DNA of 64,000 nt from Immundisolibacter sp050250495 (GCF_050250495.1 NZ_JBFWOM010000001.1:186001-250000), one strand, 5' to 3'; shown: positions 1-8,164, numbered from the stretch's first letter. A program made the numbers and translations. The notes: a model not told the origin generated them from the letters alone.

Positions 1-663
1 CAGGCCCGCCGCGAGGCCGAGCTCCCAGCGCAGCCGCCGCCCGGGGCCGATACGCTCGGTGCCGAGCAGCGCCGGGCCGAGCGCGAGAAGTTTCTCGGCG
101 GCAAAGAACTCGACGGCGGGCTCAAGACGCGGCGAGTGGCGGTAGCGGCCCTGCAGCGTGAGGCGGGTCTCGGGTTCGTCGCCCACGTCGGCGCCCCATT
201 CGTAGCCCACGGCGGCGTTGACGGTGCCGATCAGACGCCCCCATTGCCGCTCGCCGATCAGCATCACGCTGCCGCTTTGGCTGTCGCCGTGCCGGGCACG
301 CTCGAATTCGCCGAGCACGGCCCAGTCGGCGGCGAACTCGCCTTGCTCGGTGAGCTGCCACAGGGCCTCGAATTCGTAGCCTTCCAGCCGCAGGTCCCCG
401 CCGTGGCGGTTCTGGCCGATGACATAAACCTCGGCGAACAGCCGCTCGGTGAGGCTCTGGCCGTAGCCGATGCGCCAGGTCTGGCCGTCCACCGGGCCGC
501 CGTCGTCGGCGTGCGTGAGGCGGATTTCGAGGTCACGCTCGAGCGGCTGCACGTAGGGGTGGTAGACGGCGTCGATGCCGCTGCTGTCGGCGCGGGTCGA
601 CGCGCTCGCGAGCGCTAGGGCCACCGCGACCAGGGCCCGCAACGGGCGCAGCAACTCAGTCAT
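1..663 (-). CDS. Exported, probably outer-membrane barrel-like protein (3' end beyond window)
   Basis: The reading frame opens at an ATG at 663 and is still open at base 1, giving 221 visible residues. Residues 1 to about 25 look like a signal peptide (basic start, Ala/Leu/Val-rich core, Ala-Asp junction). The rest alternates polar and hydrophobic residues with many Tyr/Trp/Arg positions, as in beta strands of outer-membrane proteins. I do not recognise a named family. The start overlaps the end of the FTR1 permease gene by 8 bases, so the two are translationally coupled and the product probably belongs to the same metal-handling unit. The barrel call is inferred from composition only. Confidence 0.55.
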   Translation of the reverse strand, partial: MTELLRPLRALVAVALALASASTRADSSGIDAVYHPYVQPLERDLEIRLTHADDGGPVDGQTWRIGYGQSLTERLFAEVYVIGQNRHGGDLRLEGYEFEALWQLTEQGEFAADWAVLGEFERARHGDSQSGSVMLIGERQWGRLIGTVNAAVGYEWGADVGDEPETRLTLQGRYRHSPRLEPAVEFFAAEKLLALGPALLGTERIGPGRRLRWELGLAAGL

Positions 664-1459
664 GATCGCGGTCTCCGTGGGGGTGAACACGCAGCCAGGT
701 GCCGGCCGTTGCCGTCAGCAGGGCCGCGCCGAGCGCGAAGGCCGTGAGTGCCACCTGCCATGGGCCGGGCGTCGCCTCGTAACCCAGCAGCGCATACAGC
801 ACCTGACCGGGCAGGCTGTTTTCGGGCAGCACCGCCGAGCTGTCCCACAGCGGGGCGTGCGCCGGCAGCCAGTCGGCCTGGATCAGCAGGGCGCTCGCCT
901 GCGACCACATGCCGGCGCCGACCAGCGCCAGCAGCAGGATGGTCACCCACCCGGCCCACCGCTGCGGCAGGCCGCGCAGCAGGTAGTACAGCAGCGCACC
1001 GGCGCTGAAACCGACGCCACCGCCGAGCACGGCGCCCAGCAGCAGGTCCGGCACGGCCTGCGGCCGTCCCTCGAAAGCCGACAGGTACAGGAGGATTTCC
1101 GAGCCCTCGCGGGTGATCGCGCTCACGATGGCGACTGCGGCCAGCCACCCGAAGGCGCCCGGCGCGCGCCCCGGGTACCGCGCCAGGAGACCAATGACGC
1201 CCAGCAGCAGGCCGTAGACCAGGATCTGCAGGCCGGCGTTGACCAGCTCGTAACCCACCCCGTCGAACCAGGCCGAGATGGCGCCCATGCTGCGCATGTA
1301 GCCCCAGGCGCCGGCAAGGCCGGCCAGCAGCGCCGCCGGCAGCCAGCGCCCGCGCGCGCCGGCCTGCGCCCCGGCGGCGAGCAGGATGCCGACCAGCAGC
1401 GCGAATTCGAGCACCTCGCGCAGCACCACCAGCACGGCTTCGATGAGCGGCGTGTTCAT
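656..1459 (-). CDS. FTR1-family iron permease
   Basis: A 267-residue polytopic inner-membrane protein. Two REXXE motifs are visible, R14-E15-V-L-E18 in the first helix and R117-E118-G-S-E121 in the middle. These are the iron-binding signatures of the FTR1/EfeU oxidase-dependent permease family. About seven hydrophobic segments fit the family, and the length is near the usual 270-280. It overlaps the upstream cupredoxin gene by 4 bases and the downstream exported-protein gene by 8. No EfeO/EfeB partners are visible, so it is a variant FTR1 system. The substrate (ferrous/ferric iron) is inferred from the family; copper is possible given the cupredoxin neighbour. Confidence 0.85.
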   Translation of the reverse strand: MNTPLIEAVLVVLREVLEFALLVGILLAAGAQAGARGRWLPAALLAGLAGAWGYMRSMGAISAWFDGVGYELVNAGLQILVYGLLLGVIGLLARYPGRAPGAFGWLAAVAIVSAITREGSEILLYLSAFEGRPQAVPDLLLGAVLGGGVGFSAGALLYYLLRGLPQRWAGWVTILLLALVGAGMWSQASALLIQADWLPAHAPLWDSSAVLPENSLPGQVLYALLGYEATPGPWQVALTAFALGAALLTATAGTWLRVHPHGDRDHD

Positions 1460-1779
1460 CGCGCGAGCAGCCGGCCCTGGGCCGTCCTGGGGTTGAATTC
1501 GCCAAAGAACGGATAGTCACCGGGCGGCAGCGGACCCACGAAGATGACCGCCGACTGCCCGCCAAGAATCACCTTCTCGCGGTTCAGCTCCCAGCTCTCG
1601 AACTCCTCCGGCGTCGGGTCGAGGTTGCGCACCACAAGGCGCACCTTGGTGTTGGCCGGGACGGTCAGCTCGGCCGGCTGGAACAGGTGGTTTTCGATGC
1701 GCAGCTCGAACTGCGGCACCTCGGCGCGCGCGCACGCTGCCGAGAGGCCGATCAGCAGCCCGGCCAGGCAGCGCCTCAT
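1456..1779 (-). CDS. Cupredoxin-fold periplasmic protein
   Basis: A 107-residue protein with a signal peptide to about residue 19 (ending Ala-Arg-Ala-Glu). The mature domain of about 88 residues matches the Cupredoxin_1/EfeO-type fold, with the F-x-P-A-E-L-T-V-P-A strand pattern and the closing Gly-Asp-Tyr-Pro-Phe-Phe-Gly-Glu-Phe segment. The mature part has no Cys and only one His (H31), so a classical type-1 copper site is absent. It probably delivers or binds iron/copper for the FTR1 permease encoded next. The ATG at 1779 was chosen because it overlaps the kinase stop by 4 bases (ATGA) and gives a proper signal peptide; a longer frame continues upstream. Confidence 0.8.
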   Translation of the reverse strand: MRRCLAGLLIGLSAACARAEVPQFELRIENHLFQPAELTVPANTKVRLVVRNLDPTPEEFESWELNREKVILGGQSAVIFVGPLPPGDYPFFGEFNPRTAQGRLLAR

Positions 1780-3092
1780 GCCCGCCGCCCCGGGAACAGC
1801 ACCCGCACCGTGAGGCCGTGGCCGAACGGCGAGTCGTCGAACTCGACCCGTGCGCCGTGCAGGTCCGCCACCAGGCGCACGATGGACAGGCCAAGGCCGC
1901 TGCCGGCGGGGTCCAGATGACGCGTGCCGACCAGGCGGTAGAAGCGGTCGAACACCCGCTCGCGCTCGGCCGGCGGCAGGCCGGGCCCGGAATCGCTCAC
2001 CTCGAACCGTGCACCCCCGTCCGGCAGCGGGGCGATCTGCACACGGATGTGCCCACCGGCCGGCGTGTAGCGACTCGCGTTGGCGAGCAGGTTCTGCAAC
2101 AGCGTGGTCAGCGCGAATCGATCCCCGGACAGCGGCTGGCACTCGCCGTGCAACTGGATGTCCTGGCCCTTGGCCTCGAACTGGGCGTAGGTGTCGGCGA
2201 TCACCTCGCCGGCGAGCGCGGTCAGATCCAGCGGCTCCCGGTGCGCGCGGTACTGCTCCGGCGACATGCGGTACAGCAGCAGAATCTGCGCGATCAGGTG
2301 CTCCAGGCGCGCGGTGTCGGCGTCGAGGCGCAGCAGCAGCGGATCGTCGGTCGGCAGACGGGTACCGAGGTTGTGCAGGTCCACCTTGAGCGCGGCGATC
2401 GGCGTGCGCAGCTCGTGCGCGGCATCCGCCGTGAGGCGCCGCTCGCGGCCGAGCGCCCCGTCGAGCCGCTCAAGCAGGCCGTTCACGGCGCTGATGATCA
2501 TCGCGAGTTCCGCCGGGGCGTCGGCGGTGTCGAGCGGCGCAAGATCATCGGCCGCCTTGGTGGACAGCGCGCCCGCCAGGCGGTCGAGCCGGCGCAGGCC
2601 GTGGCCGACGATCAGCCAGATCAGCAGCGCCGTCACCGGCAGCACCGCCAGCACCGCCAGCAGCGATTCCCGCGCCACGCTGTCGGCCAGCGCAAAGCGC
2701 GCATCGGCGCGCTCGGCCAGCATCACCCAGTGCCCGGCGGCCGGTTCGGGGCGCACCAGCACCCGCCAGCGGTGGCCGCCGAAGTTGGCGAACCGAAAGC
2801 CGGGCTCGAACGGCGCCATGGGCGTGGTCGGCGTGCCCGCCGAGCGCAGGTCGAGCCGCCCCTGTGCGTCCCATACCTGAAACGCCGTGTCGCCGGTGGC
2901 GAGCGCCTGGTCCGTCCGCCGCCCGGCGGCGAGCAGACCGGACAGCAGCACGGCGCTGTCGGTGAGCTGCGCGTCGAACAGCGCGTCGGCCGCGTCCACG
3001 CCGGCGCGGTAGCCGTAAAGCGCCGCCACGAAGCTGGTGAGCACGATGGCCGACAGCACCGCCACCAGCAGGAAGGACCGCAGCGAGCTCAC
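1776..3092 (-). CDS. Sensor histidine kinase (QseC/PmrB-like)
   Basis: A 438-residue membrane kinase. Transmembrane helices lie at about 7-27 and 146-163 with a periplasmic sensor of about 115 residues between them, then a HAMP-like linker. The H-box A-A-H226-E-L-R-T-P is followed by an N-box (N-L-L-A-N-A-S-R-Y), a G1 box (D-S-G-P-G) and a G2 box (G-S-G-L-G-L-S). All residues needed for autophosphorylation and ATP binding are seen. It overlaps the response-regulator gene by 4 bases, so the two form a two-component system. The signal is unknown; iron, copper or envelope stress would fit the downstream genes. Confidence 0.88.
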   Translation of the reverse strand: MSSLRSFLLVAVLSAIVLTSFVAALYGYRAGVDAADALFDAQLTDSAVLLSGLLAAGRRTDQALATGDTAFQVWDAQGRLDLRSAGTPTTPMAPFEPGFRFANFGGHRWRVLVRPEPAAGHWVMLAERADARFALADSVARESLLAVLAVLPVTALLIWLIVGHGLRRLDRLAGALSTKAADDLAPLDTADAPAELAMIISAVNGLLERLDGALGRERRLTADAAHELRTPIAALKVDLHNLGTRLPTDDPLLLRLDADTARLEHLIAQILLLYRMSPEQYRAHREPLDLTALAGEVIADTYAQFEAKGQDIQLHGECQPLSGDRFALTTLLQNLLANASRYTPAGGHIRVQIAPLPDGGARFEVSDSGPGLPPAERERVFDRFYRLVGTRHLDPAGSGLGLSIVRLVADLHGARVEFDDSPFGHGLTVRVLFPGRRA

Positions 3093-3748
3093 GTCGGGCG
3101 CAGGCGGTAGCCGACGCCGCGCACGGTGAGGATGCGGTCGGCGCCGAGCTTGCGGCGCAGGTGGTGGATGTGCACCTCGATCGCGTTGCTGGCGATTTCC
3201 TCACCCCAGGCGTAGAGCTTGCCCTCCAGCGCCGCGCGTGTCAGCACGCGGCCGGGCTGCTCGGCGAGCGCGCTCAGCAGCATGTATTCGCGCCGCGACA
3301 GCTCCACCGGCTCACCGCTGCGGCGCACCTGCAGGCTGGCGGTGTCGAGTTGCAGGTCACCGATCTCGACCAGGCTGCTCGGGGTCGCGCCGAGGCGCCG
3401 GCCGAGCGCGCGGATGCGCGCCAGCAGCTCCGGCATCTCGAACGGCTTCGGCAGGTAGTCGTCGGCGCCAAGATCGAGCCCCGCCACCTTGTCTGCCACC
3501 GCGTCGCGGGCGGTCAGCAGCAGCACCGGCAGGCGGCCGCCGGCCCGGCGCAATTGGCGCAGCACGTCGAGCCCGTCCCTATCCGGCAGGCCCAGATCCA
3601 GCACCAGCAGGTCCGGCGGGTCGTCGGTCACCGCGCGCAGCGCATCTGCACCCTGCGCCACGTGGTTCACGGCAAAGCCCTGCTCGCGCAGCGCCTGCGT
3701 CAGCGCCGCCGCGAGCGGCGCATCGTCTTCGACCAGCAGCAGGCGCAA
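3089..3748 (-). CDS. OmpR/PhoB-family response regulator (QseB/PmrA-like)
   Basis: A 219-residue protein with an N-terminal receiver (acidic pair E7-D8-D9, phospho-acceptor D51, switch Thr in L-L-T-A-R, Lys in Y-L-P-K-P-F) and a C-terminal winged helix from about residue 125 with the typical R-x-V-G-Y-R-L end. It is the partner of the kinase gene it overlaps. QseB/PmrA regulators bind direct repeats of the TTAA type, and such a repeat lies at 8094-8110 upstream of the same gene run, so autoregulation is a reasonable inference. Confidence 0.9.
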   Translation of the reverse strand: MRLLLVEDDAPLAAALTQALREQGFAVNHVAQGADALRAVTDDPPDLLVLDLGLPDRDGLDVLRQLRRAGGRLPVLLLTARDAVADKVAGLDLGADDYLPKPFEMPELLARIRALGRRLGATPSSLVEIGDLQLDTASLQVRRSGEPVELSRREYMLLSALAEQPGRVLTRAALEGKLYAWGEEIASNAIEVHIHHLRRKLGADRILTVRGVGYRLRPT

Positions 3749-3774
3749 CAGGCAGTTCCCGGCAGCGGAAAAGC

Positions 3775-4416
3775 CTATTTTGCCTTGGCCAGCAGGGCGG
3801 CGATTTCCTGCTGGCGGCCGCGGTCGGCCAGCTCGCGGCCGGGTCGCGGCGGTGCCGCGCTGGCGCGCGTGAGGTACTGCGCCGCCTCGGCCCGGTGGCC
3901 CTGGTCCAGCGCGAACTCGCCGTAGAAGTAATTGGCGTCAATGCCGGTCGGGTTGATCTCGAGCGCCTTGCGCAGCAACTGCTCGGCCTTGTCGTCGTCG
4001 CCGAAGCCGACCGGCCAGCCCGGCACCTTGTGGTACAGCGTGCCAAGGCTGGTGTAGGCCGAGCCGTCGAGCGCCGCGGGATCGAGCGCGATGGCCTGTT
4101 CGAGATCGCGCCGCGCCGCCTTGGCGATGCCGAGCGCGCCAAGGCCGCCGCGCGCGCCCGCCAGCGTGGAGCGGATGATGCCGGACCAGATCCACGCCTC
4201 GGCGCGCTGCGGGTACTGCCGGGTCAGGGCTGCGGCGTCCTCGGTCAGCACGTCGAGCGCCGCCACGCGCGGCTTGTCGCGCAGCTCGTAGTTGGCCACC
4301 GCCCAGCGCTGCTGAAGATCAGCTAGCGCGGTGGCAAGGTCGTCGGCGCGCGCGCCGGCTACGTGCAGCAGCAGGCAGGCGGCGGCCAGTGGCCGCATGA
4401 AACGCAATCGCAACAT
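3775..4416 (-). CDS. TPR-like exported protein
   Basis: A 213-residue protein with a signal peptide (cleavage probably after Ala-Gly-Ala-Arg-Ala near residue 24) followed by helical repeats. The pattern (A-x-L-D-P-A-A-L-x-x-S-A-Y near 112-125 and L-E-I-N-P-T-G near 147-156) is that of tetratricopeptide repeats with the D/N-P turn. It is probably a periplasmic scaffold. It sits between the SDR gene and the two-component genes on the same strand with short gaps (18 and 26 bases). A GAGGAG ribosome site precedes the ATG at 4416. No enzymatic motif was seen. Confidence 0.75.
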   Translation of the reverse strand: MLRLRFMRPLAAACLLLHVAGARADDLATALADLQQRWAVANYELRDKPRVAALDVLTEDAAALTRQYPQRAEAWIWSGIIRSTLAGARGGLGALGIAKAARRDLEQAIALDPAALDGSAYTSLGTLYHKVPGWPVGFGDDDKAEQLLRKALEINPTGIDANYFYGEFALDQGHRAEAAQYLTRASAAPPRPGRELADRGRQQEIAALLAKAK

Positions 4417-4434
4417 GGTTGAATCTCCTCGGTG

Positions 4435-5223
4435 TCAGTCGGACAGGAAGCGCCGGATGGTCGGCAACTGGCGCCGGATGGCGCGGTCGATCAGCCCCGG
4501 CAGCAGCACGTTCAGGCGCGCGAACAGCCGCTCCGGCCGGCCGACGGCCAGATACGGTCGCTCCTCCCGCAGTTGCCGCAGCAGCGCCTGCGCCACCACC
4601 TCCGGTGCGTCGGTGGCGTTGCCAAGCGCGCTGTTGAGCGCCATCACGCGCTCGCTGTTGATGGCCGTGGCGGTGGCGCGGGGCGCCAGATACAGCACGC
4701 CGACCGCGCTATCCGCGAGTTCCCGGCGCAGCGCCTCGCTGAAGCCGCGCAGGCCGAACTTGCTTGCCGCGTACGCCGCGTAGCCCGGGTAGCCCAGACT
4801 GCCGAGCGCGGAGCCGACGTTCACGATCAGCCCGCGCGGCGCGCGACGCAGCGCCGGCAACAGCGCCTGCGTCAGCAGCATGGGCGCCAGCAGGTTGGTG
4901 GTGATCTGCTCCTCGACCAGCGCCTGCGGCTGCGTGTCGAAGGCGCCGAATTCGCTGATGCCCGCGTTGTTGATGAGCAGGTCGAGACCCTGCGGCAGCG
5001 CCGCGCAGGCATGCTGCACGGCGGCCCGGCCCTCGTCAGTGGTCACGTCCGCCACCAGCGCCTGGTGCTGCGCGCCAAGCTGCGCGACAAGGGCCTGCAA
5101 CGCCGGCGCGCGGCGGCCCACCAACAGCAGGCGCACGCCGGCGTCGCTGAGCGCCTGCGCCATGGCCGCGCCGATGCCGCCGCTGGCGCCGGTCAGCACG
5201 GCGGTCCTGCCGGTCAGCAGCAT
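4435..5223 (-). CDS. Short-chain dehydrogenase/reductase
   Basis: A 262-residue classical SDR. The cofactor motif T-G-A-S-G-G-I-G is at residues 11-18, N-N-A-G at 85-88, and the catalytic Y151-x-x-x-K155 lies after a serine-containing G-S-A-L-G-S strand. The length is normal. It overlaps the diiron-like protein gene by 10 bases and is the fourth member of a cassette with the GNAT-like protein and the AMP ligase, suggesting it reduces or oxidises the product of those enzymes. The C-terminal part (helix with L-P-G-L-I-D-R) resembles SDRs acting on acyl or lipid substrates; the substrate is unknown. Confidence 0.85.
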   Translation of the reverse strand: MLLTGRTAVLTGASGGIGAAMAQALSDAGVRLLLVGRRAPALQALVAQLGAQHQALVADVTTDEGRAAVQHACAALPQGLDLLINNAGISEFGAFDTQPQALVEEQITTNLLAPMLLTQALLPALRRAPRGLIVNVGSALGSLGYPGYAAYAASKFGLRGFSEALRRELADSAVGVLYLAPRATATAINSERVMALNSALGNATDAPEVVAQALLRQLREERPYLAVGRPERLFARLNVLLPGLIDRAIRRQLPTIRRFLSD

Positions 5224-5876
5224 GGGCTTGCTCCGTCCAGGCTGCGGAAGATGTCGCCGTACAGGCGGTAGAACATGCGCGCCGCGTGCACGATGACGGC
5301 CTGCTCGGCCGGCGCGCTGATGCGGTCCATGAGGCCGGCGAACAGGCCGAGGTGCTCCTGGTCCAGCGCGCCGTGCGAGCGCAGGTAGCTGAAGGCCGCA
5401 TCCGGCAGGTCAAGCGCCTGCTGAATGCCGGCCGCGGCGGTGCTGGCGATGGCCACGCTGGTGCCTTCCAGCACCTGCACCATGCCGAAGAAGCCGAGCG
5501 GGTTTACCCGCTGCACGGTGTCGTAGGCGTAGGCCACCATCAGTTCCGTGGCCGGCGCGGGCGTGCTGCGACGCGCGTCGCCACGCGCCACGCCGCAGGC
5601 TTCAAGGTCGTCCAGCACCCATTCCTCGTGGCCGGCCTCCTCGGCGATGTACTCGACCACCGCCGTGCGCAGCCAGGCCTTGTCGTCCGGCAGGCGCGCG
5701 CCGACCGCCATCAGCAGCGGCACCGTGTGTTTCACGTGGTGGTAGGCCTGCGTGAGGAAGGCCGTGTAGTTGGCCAGGCGGATGTCCCCCCGCGGCGCGC
5801 GCTGCAGGATGGGTGCCGCCAGCAGGCCGGCGCGCGCGTCCGCGGTGGCAGCTTGCAGGTGCTGATGGAAGCTCAT
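5214..5876 (-). CDS. Haem-oxygenase-like diiron (TenA/PqqC-fold) oxidase family protein
   Basis: A 220-residue all-helical protein of the iron-containing redox enzyme family (TenA/PqqC fold, including the fatty-acid decarboxylase UndA and N-oxygenases). Likely metal ligands are visible in the expected order: E80-x-x-H83 in A-E-E-A-G-H, E137 in V-L-E-G-T, and H168 with D172/H175 in D-Q-E-H. This supports a diiron oxidase rather than a thiaminase. It starts inside the AMP-ligase gene (4-base overlap) and its end overlaps the SDR gene. Its probable role is an oxidative step on an activated acyl or aminoacyl substrate; that is inference. Confidence 0.78.
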   Translation of the reverse strand: MSFHQHLQAATADARAGLLAAPILQRAPRGDIRLANYTAFLTQAYHHVKHTVPLLMAVGARLPDDKAWLRTAVVEYIAEEAGHEEWVLDDLEACGVARGDARRSTPAPATELMVAYAYDTVQRVNPLGFFGMVQVLEGTSVAIASTAAAGIQQALDLPDAAFSYLRSHGALDQEHLGLFAGLMDRISAPAEQAVIVHAARMFYRLYGDIFRSLDGASPCC

Positions 5877-7375
5877 GCGGGGCAGGACTCCTCGGTGGTC
5901 GGGTACAGCGCCAAGATCGTGTCGGAGTAGTGCGCTGCAATCGCAGCGCGGCGCGGGCGGCCGTTGCCGGTGAGCAGGCCGGGCGTCGCCGCGAGCGGTG
6001 TCGGCAGGCGCGCCCAGGCGCCGATGCGGGCGTAATCGGGCAGGCTCGCGTTGGCGCGACGTACCCAGGTGTCGATGGCCGCGTCGTCACTTGCGGGCGG
6101 CGCGCCCAGCAGCGCCACGCAGAACGGTTGCCCGCTGCCGAACACGACGGCCTCGTGCAGCAGTGGTCCTGCGAGCAGCTCCGCCTCCACCCATTCCGGG
6201 CTCACGTTGCGCCCGTAGGCGGTCACGATCAGGTTGTCCCGTCGACCCTGCACGCTGAGATAACCGTCCGCGTCCAGGTGGCCGAGATCGCCGGTGCGGA
6301 TGCGGGCGGGATGCCAGTCCTGCGGCGCGCCGAGGTAGCCCAGAAAGCCGCTGCCGGTGACCGTGAGCTCGCCGTCCTCGACTGTCACCGTCAGGTGCGG
6401 CAGCGGTCGCCCGGCGCTGCCCGGCCGGTCGTCGGCCGGTGTGTTCAGGCTCACCACGGACGCGCACTCGGACAGCCCGTAACCCTCGTATACCGGCAGC
6501 CCGCCGCCGCGGGCGGCGGCGATCAGCGCCGGTGCCACGCGTGCGCCGCCGACGGCCACGTAGCGCAGCGTGCGCGGCGGGCGCCAGCCACGGCCGATCG
6601 CCGCCACCAGCGCCTGCAGCAGGGCCGGCACCAGGATCAGGCTGTGCGGCTGGTGGTGGTCGATGGCGCCCGTGAGGCGCGCAAGGTCGAGCCCGCTGCT
6701 GCCGTGCAGGCCCACCTCGGCCAGCGGCGGCAGCAGCACGCTGCCCTGCGACAGCAGCGGCGTGTACACGCCGCCCACGTTCTCCAACAGCGTGGCGAGT
6801 GGCAACAGGCACAGATGGCGCACGCCCGGCAGGTCCAGCACCTGCGCCAGCGAGCGGGCCACGCGCTGCGGGTGACCGGCACTCAGGCACGCGCCCTTGG
6901 GCGTGCCGGTGGAGCCCGACGTGAAGGTGATCTTGGCCGTGCCGGTGGGCATGTCGACCGCCGCTGCCGGCAGGCGCCAGAACGGCAGCCCGGCCAGCGT
7001 GCCGGCGCTGCGCGCGGCGGCGTCGAGCGGGCTGCCGGGCCAGCGGGGGCCAGGTGCGGCGAGCGCATCGCAGCCGGCCGCCTGCAGGGCGTGCGCCGTT
7101 TGCTGCGGCGAAAAGTACTGCGGCAACGGCACCAGGCACACATCCGCCAACTGGCAAGCGAGGTCGATCACCACCCAGGCCGGGCCGTTGTCCGCGCGCA
7201 GCGCGAGACACCGCACCCCGGCGCGGCGCAGCGTGTGGGCGGTGTGCTCGGCAGCCGCCGCGAGCGCGCCGGCATCGAGGGCGTGGCGGGCACCGATCAG
7301 CACCGAAGCCGCCTCACCGCGGCGCGCGCGCGCATCGAGCGCGTGCCACACCGCGAGCGTCGCGGCGGCGGTCAC
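5873..7375 (-). CDS. AMP-forming acyl/aryl-CoA synthetase-like ligase
   Basis: A 500-residue ANL-superfamily adenylating enzyme. The P-loop F-T-S-G-S-T-G-T-P-K-G is at residues 151-161, the motif Y-E-G-Y-G-L-S-E is near the middle, and R-T-G-D-L-G-H-L-D precedes the hinge. The C-terminal lysine region has N-V-S-P-E-W-V-E but the usual catalytic Lys near the end is not obvious. It overlaps the genes on both sides by 4 bases. It probably activates a carboxylic acid as acyl-AMP for the neighbouring acyltransferase-like and diiron proteins. Length and motifs are typical; the substrate cannot be read from sequence. Confidence 0.85.
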   Translation of the reverse strand: MTAAATLAVWHALDARARRGEAASVLIGARHALDAGALAAAAEHTAHTLRRAGVRCLALRADNGPAWVVIDLACQLADVCLVPLPQYFSPQQTAHALQAAGCDALAAPGPRWPGSPLDAAARSAGTLAGLPFWRLPAAAVDMPTGTAKITFTSGSTGTPKGACLSAGHPQRVARSLAQVLDLPGVRHLCLLPLATLLENVGGVYTPLLSQGSVLLPPLAEVGLHGSSGLDLARLTGAIDHHQPHSLILVPALLQALVAAIGRGWRPPRTLRYVAVGGARVAPALIAAARGGGLPVYEGYGLSECASVVSLNTPADDRPGSAGRPLPHLTVTVEDGELTVTGSGFLGYLGAPQDWHPARIRTGDLGHLDADGYLSVQGRRDNLIVTAYGRNVSPEWVEAELLAGPLLHEAVVFGSGQPFCVALLGAPPASDDAAIDTWVRRANASLPDYARIGAWARLPTPLAATPGLLTGNGRPRRAAIAAHYSDTILALYPTTEESCPA

Positions 7376-8079
7376 GGCAGCGCCTGCTGGAGCCGGCCGA
7401 GCGCCGACGCGTGAGCCCGCGTCAGCGCCAGCAAACCCGCGTCGGCGCGAATGTGCGCGACGCCAGCGGCCAGATCGCCCGCCATCACCTGCGGCTCGGC
7501 CTCGTAGTAACGACCCCAGGTGGCGCGGCCTGCGCCGAGGCGAGACGGGTCAGCGGGGGCCAGGTTTTCGAGCGGAAATCCGAGCCCCTGCACCAGCGCC
7601 CGCACCGGGCGCGTGGCGGTGAACACCAGCCAGCGAAAGCCGGCGCCGCGCAGCGCCTCGATCAGCAGCGTGATCAGCAGGTGGCCGCCGCAGCGGCTGG
7701 TGGCCGCCAGGCTGCCGATCTCGACCACCTGCGCCCGTTCGACCGGCTGACGCAGACCCGCCGCCACTGTCGTCTCGACCGGCGCGTCGAGGTATTGCTC
7801 GAGGAACAGCGGCGCCGGCCCGGCCGGGCGCAGGCCCAGGGCGGCGGCATAGCCGCCAGCGCGCTCGGCCGTCATCAGGTACGGCGGGAAAGCATCGACA
7901 TGCGCGCCGTGGCAACGCGCGTAGCGGCGGGCGATGTACGCCTCGATGCCGGCGCGCGCCGGCTCGTCGCGGTACAGGCGCACGTCGAACGCGGCGACCG
8001 GTGCCTGGATGACGGGAAGTTTGCTGCAGGCTTGCATGGGCGGATGCGCTGGCGGGACTGCTGATGACACGGTGGCCAC
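7372..8079 (-). CDS. Thermostable-hemolysin family protein (GNAT/LuxI-like fold)
   Basis: A 235-residue protein matching the thermostable hemolysin family known from Vibrio, which belongs to the acetyltransferase-like fold group. Near the centre, V-V-E120-I-G-S-L-A-A resembles the E-x-G/S-R-x-A-V strand of LuxI-type autoinducer synthases, followed by a GNAT-like helix and F-T-A-T-R-P. The hemolysin name is historical; an acyltransferase role fits the ligase, diiron and SDR neighbours better. The start is a GTG at 8079 with AGGGTGG upstream. An ATG at 8037 is the alternative and would leave more room for the promoter region at 8094-8110. Confidence 0.75.
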   Translation of the reverse strand: MATVSSAVPPAHPPMQACSKLPVIQAPVAAFDVRLYRDEPARAGIEAYIARRYARCHGAHVDAFPPYLMTAERAGGYAAALGLRPAGPAPLFLEQYLDAPVETTVAAGLRQPVERAQVVEIGSLAATSRCGGHLLITLLIEALRGAGFRWLVFTATRPVRALVQGLGFPLENLAPADPSRLGAGRATWGRYYEAEPQVMAGDLAAGVAHIRADAGLLALTRAHASALGRLQQALP

Positions 8080-8093
8080 CCTAGAGCCTTTGG

Positions 8094-8110
8094 CTTAAGG
8101 GTGTCTTAAC
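8094..8110. promoter_or_regulatory. PmrA/QseB-box-like direct repeat
   Basis: CTTAAG and CTTAAC are separated by five bases, matching the consensus YTTAAK-N5-YTTAAK of PmrA-type boxes except in the last base. It lies between the divergent starts of the hemolysin-family gene and the methyltransferase gene. A TAGCAT hexamer at 8122-8127 would suit a -10 for the plus-strand gene. On the minus strand the box is only 14 bases from the GTG start but 56 from the ATG at 8037. The cognate regulator may be the OmpR-type protein encoded at 3089-3748. Confidence 0.45.
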
Positions 8111-8164
8111 GCCTGCCGGCGTAGCATTCCGCCACCCTCACCCGCCCCGGGAGCACCCCACGCC

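Noticed and set aside
136..618. Plus-strand frame at the left edge
   Set aside because: Antisense to the minus-strand exported-protein gene, which has a signal peptide and is coupled to the FTR1 gene.
7372..8079. Genuine pore-forming hemolysin
   Set aside because: The family name comes from a heterologous haemolysis observation; there is no signal peptide or pore motif, and the fold pattern and neighbours favour an acyltransferase-like enzyme.
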